Notes under the pieces: generated by a model
Told to the model about the DNA's origin: nothing
The model's database searches: none
Seen by the model: the letters and a program-made list of their open reading frames with translations, nothing else
Translations under genes and position numbers: made by a program
NCBI GenBank assembly: GCA_041568335.1
Contig: JBFFZZ010000185.1
Location: 1-6,313 of the forward strand
Length of the DNA: 6,313 nucleotides
Direction: 5' to 3'
Origin: WVWW01 sp041568335
Lineage (GTDB): Bacteria; Acidobacteriota; Polarisedimenticolia; Polarisedimenticolales; Polarisedimenticolaceae
Shown: piece by piece, positions 1 through 6,313 of the stretch
Numbering within the stretch: position 1 is the first letter of the stretch
How the letters are laid out: the number at the start of each line of letters is the position of its first letter

Positions 1-363
1 CAGCACGACGTGACGATCAGCGAGCTCAACGTCCGTCTTATCCGCGCCTTCTGCGACGAGCTGGGCATCGACACGACGCTGCGGCACGCGAGCGAGCTGT
101 CGTGTACGGGCAGCAAGACCGAAAAGCTCGTCCAGCTGCTCACCGCGGTCGGGGCGACGCGGTACCTTTCGGGGCCCGCCGCCAAGGCCTATCTCGACGA
201 GCGACGACTCGCGGAGATCGGCGTCTCGGTGGACTACATGGACTACCGCTACGACCCCTACCCCCAAGCGATCCCGGGTTTCGAGGGACAGGTGTCGATC
301 GTGGACTTCGTCGCCAACCGCGGCGACGAGGCGCGCGGCTTCTTCGAGCGGAGGGGATCCTGA
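1..363 (+). CDS. WbqC-family protein, C-terminal part (5' end outside window)
   Basis: The reading frame is open from the first base to TGA at 361-363 and encodes about 120 residues. The sequence matches the C-terminal half of the WbqC-like family (PF08889): a helix with ELGIDTTLRHASEL, then GSKTEKLVQLLTAVGATRYLSGPAAKAYL, then the YPQ...SIVDFVANRG block that normally ends these proteins. Full-length members are about 230 residues, so the N-terminal half lies left of the window. The GTG at position 10 is therefore an internal valine codon, not the start. The biochemical role of WbqC proteins is poorly defined; several are encoded in O-antigen or other surface-glycan loci, so a link to glycan biosynthesis is plausible but inferred. 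The stop overlaps the next start (TGATG), which indicates one transcript with the downstream gene. The family call is firm; the function is not. Confidence 0.85.
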   Translation, partial: QHDVTISELNVRLIRAFCDELGIDTTLRHASELSCTGSKTEKLVQLLTAVGATRYLSGPAAKAYLDERRLAEIGVSVDYMDYRYDPYPQAIPGFEGQVSIVDFVANRGDEARGFFERRGS

Positions 364-704
364 TGTCCACTCGGCTGAACCGCCTGCGCAAGCTGGTCGA
401 GACGCTTCCCGAGACGGAGGAGCGGCTGACCTGGGGTCACCCGACGTTCCGGGTGCGCGACAAGATCTTCACCACCTTCGGCGAGCAGGACGGCAAGGCC
501 GCGATCACGGTCAAGCAGACCAAGGCCAAACAGGAGGCGCTGTGCGGGGACGCGCGCTTCTTCGTCCCCGCCTACGTCGGCAAGCACGGCTGGGTCGGGA
601 TCTACGCCGACCAGGTCGAGTGGGAGTTCATCGCCGAGCTGGTCGAGCAGGCCTATCGCATGACCGCGCCGAAGACGCTGGTGCGCAGGCTCGACGAGGC
701 CTGA
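363..704 (+). CDS. MmcQ/YjbR family protein (CyaY-like fold)
   Basis: This 113-residue protein is the usual size for the MmcQ/YjbR family (PF04237, formerly DUF419), a small single-domain protein with a CyaY-like, double-wing DNA-binding-like fold. Recognisable family features are an early ETEERLTWGHPTFRV segment (residues 18-32), a central strand region KIFTTFG...AAITVK, the FVPAYVGKHGWVGIYA block (about 62-77) and the closing helix ELVEQAYRMTAPKTLVRRL. No catalytic residues are known for the family and its cellular role is unestablished. The ATG shares its A with the preceding stop (TGATG), and GGAGGGG at 350-356 lies 6 nt upstream, so the start is well supported and translation is probably coupled to the WbqC-family gene. 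A longer same-frame reading from position 102 runs inside the WbqC gene and is not needed. The stop lies only 4 bp from the stop of the convergent glycosyltransferase gene. Confidence 0.88.
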   Translation: MSTRLNRLRKLVETLPETEERLTWGHPTFRVRDKIFTTFGEQDGKAAITVKQTKAKQEALCGDARFFVPAYVGKHGWVGIYADQVEWEFIAELVEQAYRMTAPKTLVRRLDEA

Positions 705-708
705 CCGC

Positions 709-2574
709 TCACTCCGCCGGGATCTCCAGCAGGTACACCCCGTTGGCCTCGACCAGGCTCGTCAGGCCGCGCAGGAACCGGTCGATCCCTTCGCGCCCGT
801 GCTCGGTGTAGCCGAACAGACCTTGCGAGCGCTCGAGCCGCTCCATCTCGCCGATGTCCAGCACCACGTGCGTGAAGCCGTCGTCGCGCAGCGCCCGGAT
901 CGCCTCCTCCGCAGCTCCCTCGTCGTCGACGAGACGGGCCGCCAGCGGCGTGTCCCAGACGTAGCTGGCGATGCAGACACGGTGGATGTAGGCCGTGCGC
1001 GCGCTGCCGATCACACGGATGCGCGCGTCCGGATCGAGGTGCTCGTTGATGTAGCGCGCCAGCGGCGTGTAGCTCAGCCGCTCGACGAGGTAGTCGTCGG
1101 GCGAGAGCTTGCCGAGGATCACCCGGACTCCCCCGCCCGAGATCAGATCGGCCGCGGTCGCGGATGTGAGGATCCCCGTCACGATGAGAAACCCGCAACC
1201 GAGGGCGATCGTTGCTCGCACGGCGACATGCCTGAAGCGATCCCACAGCGCCGCAACGCCGAGCGGCACGACCAGCAGGGCCCAACCGTAGATCCTGAGG
1301 TAGCTGCTGAAGAACACGACACCGAGGAGGAGATTCAACGCGGCGAGACCCAGCAGCCAGCGAACCTCGCGGCGTCGCGTCAGGATCAGACCGGCGAGCA
1401 ACAGCGGCATCCAGGCGCGGGAGAGCTCCCCTCCCGAGCCGTCTCCGGCGCGCCAGCCGATCGCGACGATTCGCCGCACGCTCGCGGCGGGCGAACGGTC
1501 CACGTTCATGCCCGTTTCCGCGCGCATGCGGGCGGCGTTCTGCTCCTCCCAACCCGTCCCGCCGAGCTGGGCGTAGAACGCGGGGAAGAACGGGTTGCCG
1601 CGGTGAACCGCGTTGCGGATCATCCACGGAGAGGCGACCACCAGGGCCAGACCGAGCAGGACGACAGCGTGCCTCACGCGTCGGCGGCTTCCGAGCAACC
1701 ACGGCAGCGAGACGGCCGCCAGGCCGACCGGGAGGAGATTCGCGAACTTGACGCCGACGGCCAGCCCGGCGAGCAGGCCGCCGAGAATCCACCGACGATG
1801 CCCCTCGGCCGGCCCCGCATCGAGGATCGTCGCGAAACCGGCGAGCAGGAAGTAAGCCCCGATCAGGTCGACCTTGAGGAACGCCGCCTGAAAGGTAAAG
1901 AACCACTGGCTGACGACGAGCAGGTAGACCAGGTTGCCCGCGACACGCCCGAAGCGGTCGAGCGCGAGCCGGCGCAGGAGCAGGGCCGACAGCAACGTCA
2001 GCAGGAAACCGGTCAGCCGGACCCCGACCTCGCCGCCGGCCGCCAGGGCCGGCGTGAAGATCAGCTCCGCGTTCTGCGGGTACCCGGCCAGGCTGAAGCT
2101 GTCCGGGTGAACGAGAAAACCCGCGGCCAGGTACAGGTTGGGAAGGCCGAGGTGATACACGAGCGCGTCGTAAAAAACGGGCGGCAGCGTGGCGTGGAGG
2201 AAGCCGAGCGCGGCCGGGAGCGCAACGAGCAGGGCTTCGAGCCCGCGTCGCCGCCAACCCTCGGAAGAACGGATCCGGCGGCGCAGCGCGGGCACGCCGT
2301 CGAGGAGTCCCGCGGCGGCGCCGAGGAGCAGCAGCACGATCAGCAACGGTCGGCCGAGCCAGCCCGCGCTGCCCAGGACGAACATTGAGGCGGCGATCGC
2401 GCCGAGGCCCAGACCCAGCGCGCCGTAGGGCGCGGTGGTCGTGTCGGGTCGCGTCGATCCGCCGATCGCCCATAGCCGGCGGCCGGCCGACCAGGCCGTC
2501 AACAGGATCGCGAGCGCAACGGCCAGCCCTTGGACCCAGGAGAGAATCCACACGGTCACGACGTTTTTGATCAT
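709..2574 (-). CDS. Polytopic GT-C-fold glycosyltransferase (ArnT/PMT/GT39-like)
   Basis: This 621-residue protein is an integral membrane protein with about 12-14 hydrophobic segments spread over residues 5-470, followed by a soluble C-terminal domain (about 500-621). It resembles GT-C enzymes that transfer a sugar from a polyprenyl-phosphate donor to a lipid, glycan or protein on the outer face of the inner membrane. The first large external loop carries YDALVYHLGLPNLYL (135-149); Asp136 sits where GT-C enzymes place their catalytic acidic residue, and GYPQNAELIF (164-173) follows. A second conserved block, SPWMIRNAVHRGNPFFPAFY, is at 315-334. The tail holds a Rossmann-like stretch (ARIRVIGSARTAYIHR, 517-532; THVVLD, 568-573) typical of this uncharacterised subgroup. 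Donor and acceptor cannot be read from the sequence. The ATG has only a poor adjacent ribosome site; no in-frame ATG, GTG or TTG occurs upstream to 2640. The gene is divergent from the globin and convergent with the MmcQ/YjbR gene. Confidence 0.82.
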   Translation of the reverse strand: MIKNVVTVWILSWVQGLAVALAILLTAWSAGRRLWAIGGSTRPDTTTAPYGALGLGLGAIAASMFVLGSAGWLGRPLLIVLLLLGAAAGLLDGVPALRRRIRSSEGWRRRGLEALLVALPAALGFLHATLPPVFYDALVYHLGLPNLYLAAGFLVHPDSFSLAGYPQNAELIFTPALAAGGEVGVRLTGFLLTLLSALLLRRLALDRFGRVAGNLVYLLVVSQWFFTFQAAFLKVDLIGAYFLLAGFATILDAGPAEGHRRWILGGLLAGLAVGVKFANLLPVGLAAVSLPWLLGSRRRVRHAVVLLGLALVVASPWMIRNAVHRGNPFFPAFYAQLGGTGWEEQNAARMRAETGMNVDRSPAASVRRIVAIGWRAGDGSGGELSRAWMPLLLAGLILTRRREVRWLLGLAALNLLLGVVFFSSYLRIYGWALLVVPLGVAALWDRFRHVAVRATIALGCGFLIVTGILTSATAADLISGGGVRVILGKLSPDDYLVERLSYTPLARYINEHLDPDARIRVIGSARTAYIHRVCIASYVWDTPLAARLVDDEGAAEEAIRALRDDGFTHVVLDIGEMERLERSQGLFGYTEHGREGIDRFLRGLTSLVEANGVYLLEIPAE

Positions 2575-2600
2575 ACCCCGATGGCGGCGGCCAAAAGCCG

Positions 2601-2630
2601 TTGACCTCCTCGCGGCAACCAGAATAACCT
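2601..2630 (+). promoter_or_regulatory. Predicted sigma70-type promoter of the globin gene
   Basis: TTGACC (2601-2606) matches five of six positions of the -35 consensus. TAACCT (2625-2630), 18 nt downstream, matches the first two and last positions of the -10 consensus. Transcription would begin near 2637, leaving a leader of about 36 nt before the ATG at 2673. The -10 is weak, so the pair is a candidate only. Confidence 0.4.
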
Positions 2631-2660
2631 CGGGTCGCTGTAATCCCGGGGCCGGGATGA

Positions 2661-2667
2661 GGGGAGG
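2661..2667 (+). promoter_or_regulatory. Ribosome binding site of the globin gene
   Basis: GGGGAGG lies 5 nt before the ATG at 2673. It decides the start: the signal peptide with its lipobox begins exactly at this ATG. Confidence 0.75.
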
Positions 2668-2672
2668 ATCTG

Positions 2673-3209
2673 ATGAGAACGAAAGGGTGGTTGTTGGTGT
2701 TGGTTGCCCTGGCGGTCGTCGCCTGCGCGGGCGAGGAGACGGCGACCGAGCCGGCGGCGGAACCCGCGGCGGAACCGACCGCGGACGAGCAGGTGGCCGC
2801 GATGCAGGCGGATTGCGCGGCGGCGGCCGAGGCGATCGCCGCGCGGCAAGCCGAATCGTCGCTCTACGACCGTCTGGGTGGACGCGAGGCGATCGAGGGC
2901 GTCGTGACGGAGGTCATCCGGCTGCATCATGAGAACGAGGCGATCGCCCATCTGTTCGCGGAAGTGGACGACGCGGCGTTGATCGCCAGCGTCACCGACT
3001 ACATCGCGGAGGTGGCGGGCGGCGACGTGACCTACGGCGGCGGCGGCATGGTCGAGGTGCACACCGGGATGAACATCACCAACGATCTGTTCCTCGCCGC
3101 CGGTGGCGACGTGCAGGCGGCGATGATCTCCGCGGGGATCGGCGAGAACGAGATCCAGGAAGTCATGTGCCACTTCGCCTCGAAGCACGGCGAGGTCGTC
3201 GGCGTCTGA
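2673..3209 (+). CDS. Lipoprotein-anchored group 1 truncated hemoglobin
   Basis: This 178-residue exported haem protein has three parts. Residues 1-18 are a lipoprotein signal peptide (positively charged MRTK, hydrophobic LLVLVALA, lipobox VVAC with Cys18 as the lipidation site). Residues 19-60 are an acidic, Ala/Pro/Glu-rich linker with a short AAEP repeat. Residues 62-178 are a truncated globin domain. SLYDRLGGREAIEGVV (62-78) is the conserved group 1 opening, Phe95 fits the CD1 position, Gly116-Gly117 match the GG after helix E, and VEVHTGMNI (127-135) carries the proximal haem ligand His130. Compared by hand with M. tuberculosis GlbN, distal positions B10, E7 and E11 fall on Ile82, Leu103 and Val107, so the usual polar distal residues appear lost. 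The protein should sit in the periplasm on a membrane lipid anchor. A role in O2, NO or redox chemistry, or in sensing, is inference. The gene is monocistronic: its own promoter, then a terminator. Confidence 0.87.
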   Translation: MRTKGWLLVLVALAVVACAGEETATEPAAEPAAEPTADEQVAAMQADCAAAAEAIAARQAESSLYDRLGGREAIEGVVTEVIRLHHENEAIAHLFAEVDDAALIASVTDYIAEVAGGDVTYGGGGMVEVHTGMNITNDLFLAAGGDVQAAMISAGIGENEIQEVMCHFASKHGEVVGV

Positions 3210-3229
3210 GCGAACCGCATCCGTGGAAC

Positions 3230-3260
3230 AAAAAGGGCGCCCGGATCGGGCGCCCTTTCT
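3230..3260. terminator. Bidirectional intrinsic terminator between globin and nrdJ
   Basis: A perfect 9-bp GC-only stem (GGGCGCCCG 3235-3243 with CGGGCGCCC 3247-3255) closes a 3-nt GAT loop. TTTCTCTT follows on the plus strand, and AAAAA precedes it at 3230-3234, giving a T-run on the minus strand. It lies 20 nt after the globin stop and 26 nt beyond the nrdJ stop, so it can end transcription of both converging genes; the minus-strand T-run is the cleaner of the two. Confidence 0.88.
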
Positions 3261-3281
3261 CTTATCCGATCGTCGGAAACG

Positions 3282-6056
<2,775 letters not shown>

Positions 6057-6064
6057 TTGGGGGG

Positions 6065-6071
6065 ACCTCCT
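6065..6071 (-). promoter_or_regulatory. Ribosome binding site of nrdJ
   Basis: The minus strand reads AGGAGGT, a perfect Shine-Dalgarno sequence, 8 nt before the ATG at 6056, and is preceded by an A-rich stretch (AAATTAAAAAA). This supports the 6056 start over any ATG further into the gene and suggests efficient translation. Confidence 0.85.
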
Positions 6072-6114
6072 GGTTTTTTAATTTCTCCGGGCGCTTCGTC
6101 CAACAAGCTCGCGG

Positions 6115-6143
6115 AATTTAGCAAGCGGCGATCGGGCAGTCAA
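6115..6143 (-). promoter_or_regulatory. Predicted sigma70-type promoter of nrdJ
   Basis: On the minus strand TTGACT (6143-6138) matches five of six -35 positions. After exactly 17 nt comes TAAATT (6120-6115), matching four of six -10 positions. Transcription would start near 6108, giving a leader of about 50 nt that contains the ribosome site. This is the best promoter in the window. Confidence 0.65.
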
Positions 6144-6160
6144 TCGAAATCTTTGAATTT

Positions 6161-6176
6161 CCACCAAATATGGCGT
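6161..6176 (-). promoter_or_regulatory. NrdR-box-like site, promoter-proximal
   Basis: The minus strand reads ACGCCATATTTGGTGG. It agrees with the NrdR box consensus as I recall it (acaCwAtATaTwGtgt) at 11 of 16 positions, including the core C4, A6, A8, T9, T11 and G13. NrdR is the ATP/dATP-responsive repressor of ribonucleotide reductase genes. The site lies 17 bp upstream of the -35 hexamer of the predicted nrdJ promoter. Its partner is 32 bp away, centre to centre. Confidence 0.5.
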
Positions 6177-6192
6177 TCCGGACCTCATCCCA

Positions 6193-6208
6193 CCCCAACA
6201 TGTAGTGG
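6193..6208 (-). promoter_or_regulatory. NrdR-box-like site, promoter-distal
   Basis: The minus strand reads CCACTACATGTTGGGG, also 11 of 16 against the same consensus. All inner positions C4, W5, A6, A8, T9, T11, W12 and G13 agree. Its centre (6200.5) is 32 bp from that of the proximal site (6168.5). NrdR boxes typically come as pairs about 31-32 bp apart, three helical turns. The pairing is the main reason to take either site seriously. Confidence 0.5.
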
Positions 6209-6313
6209 TCCTGGACGGCGCCCGGGAAGCCTTTTTGGGACACGAAGTTACGCCCGCTTTTGCCGTGCTTTCGCTTGCTTGACAGTGTATCACGATGCTC
6301 GCCGCGAGTCCTC
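6209..6313. other. Unassigned sequence at right edge, upstream of nrdJ
   Basis: No convincing gene is visible here. On the minus strand a frame without stops runs from the window edge (first full codon 6310-6312) through the NrdR-like boxes to TAA at 6118-6120. It is 64 codons long, unlike any family I recognise, and its third-position GC (about two thirds by hand count) looks lower than in the neighbouring genes. It could be the tail of an upstream gene but is more likely chance openness in GC-rich DNA. On the plus strand TTGACA (6279-6284) has no -10 partner within the window. Confidence 0.3.

Larger units (their letters stand above)
2575..2672. promoter_or_regulatory. Divergent intergenic region between glycosyltransferase and globin genes
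   Basis: This 98-bp gap must hold the promoters of both outward-facing genes. Toward the globin there is a recognisable pair (TTGACC 2601-2606, TAACCT 2625-2630), annotated separately. Toward the glycosyltransferase no convincing -35/-10 pair is visible; TATTCT on the minus strand (about 2622-2627) is the best -10-like hexamer but lacks a good partner 17 nt upstream. On the minus strand AGGAGGT (complement of 2604-2610) is a perfect Shine-Dalgarno sequence about 30 nt before the glycosyltransferase ATG, too far to serve it directly. See the finding on a possible short leader frame. Confidence 0.5.

Noticed and set aside
102..362. N-terminally extended version of the MmcQ/YjbR protein starting at 102
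   Set aside because: The extra residues are an out-of-frame reading of the WbqC-family gene. The ATG at 363 has its own ribosome site and matches the family's normal length.
10..363. WbqC-family gene as a complete 117-residue protein starting at GTG 10
   Set aside because: The family is about twice this length and the frame is open to the window edge, so the gene is truncated by the window rather than short.
799..2388. 529-codon plus-strand open frame, and a 632-codon frame at 653-2551 on the minus strand, both overlapping the glycosyltransferase gene
   Set aside because: Both are composition-driven shadow frames rich in Arg, Gln, Glu and Ala. The chosen frame has regular membrane segments and conserved GT-C motifs.
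2751..2785. Short repeat of GCGGCGGAAC units in the globin gene as a regulatory or mobile repeat
   Set aside because: It is simply the coding sequence of the AAEP-type linker after the lipidated cysteine, common in bacterial lipoproteins.
6072..6200. Cobalamin riboswitch upstream of nrdJ, suggested by B12 dependence and by GGTGGAAATTC...GACTGCCCG on the minus strand
   Set aside because: The fragment only loosely echoes the GGTG.AA.TCC / ACTG.CCCGC elements. The upstream GGGAA and a proper B12 box are missing, and a predicted promoter lies inside the would-be aptamer. Such riboswitches also usually repress B12-independent enzymes, not NrdJ.
6279..6313. Plus-strand promoter (TTGACA at 6279-6284) with a gene starting at ATG 6295
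   Set aside because: There is no -10 hexamer at suitable spacing, no ribosome site before the ATG, and only six codons remain in the window.

Overview
The window is GC-rich bacterial chromosome, roughly two thirds G+C by eye, with long spurious open frames antisense to every real gene. It holds five protein-coding genes, one of them cut by the left edge. A class II (B12-dependent) ribonucleotide reductase, an exported lipoprotein globin and a GT-C membrane glycosyltransferase suggest a high-GC Gram-negative lineage of the Acidobacteriota / Myxococcota kind. This is an inference from gene style; nothing here fixes the taxon.

Layout. At the left (1-704, + strand) are the C-terminal half of a WbqC-family protein and a small MmcQ/YjbR-family protein, translationally coupled through a TGATG overlap. 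They meet a large polytopic glycosyltransferase tail to tail (709-2574, - strand) with 4 bp between the stop codons. A 98-bp divergent intergenic region (2575-2672) separates the glycosyltransferase from a + strand gene for a lipoprotein-anchored truncated hemoglobin (2673-3209). The globin and the following - strand gene converge on a shared, apparently bidirectional intrinsic terminator (3230-3260). The rest is nrdJ (3282-6056, - strand) and its upstream control region (6057-6313).

The genes do not form one pathway. WbqC and the glycosyltransferase both fit surface-polysaccharide or glycan assembly but are convergent and not co-transcribed. The globin is a stand-alone envelope haem protein. 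nrdJ is a stand-alone deoxynucleotide-synthesis gene with a good sigma70-type promoter, a perfect Shine-Dalgarno sequence and, upstream of the promoter, two NrdR-box-like palindromes 32 bp apart centre to centre.

I found no mobile element, CRISPR array, RNA gene or obviously new multi-gene system. The leads most worth checking are the tandem NrdR-like boxes before nrdJ and the exported globin, whose predicted distal haem pocket has lost the usual polar residues.
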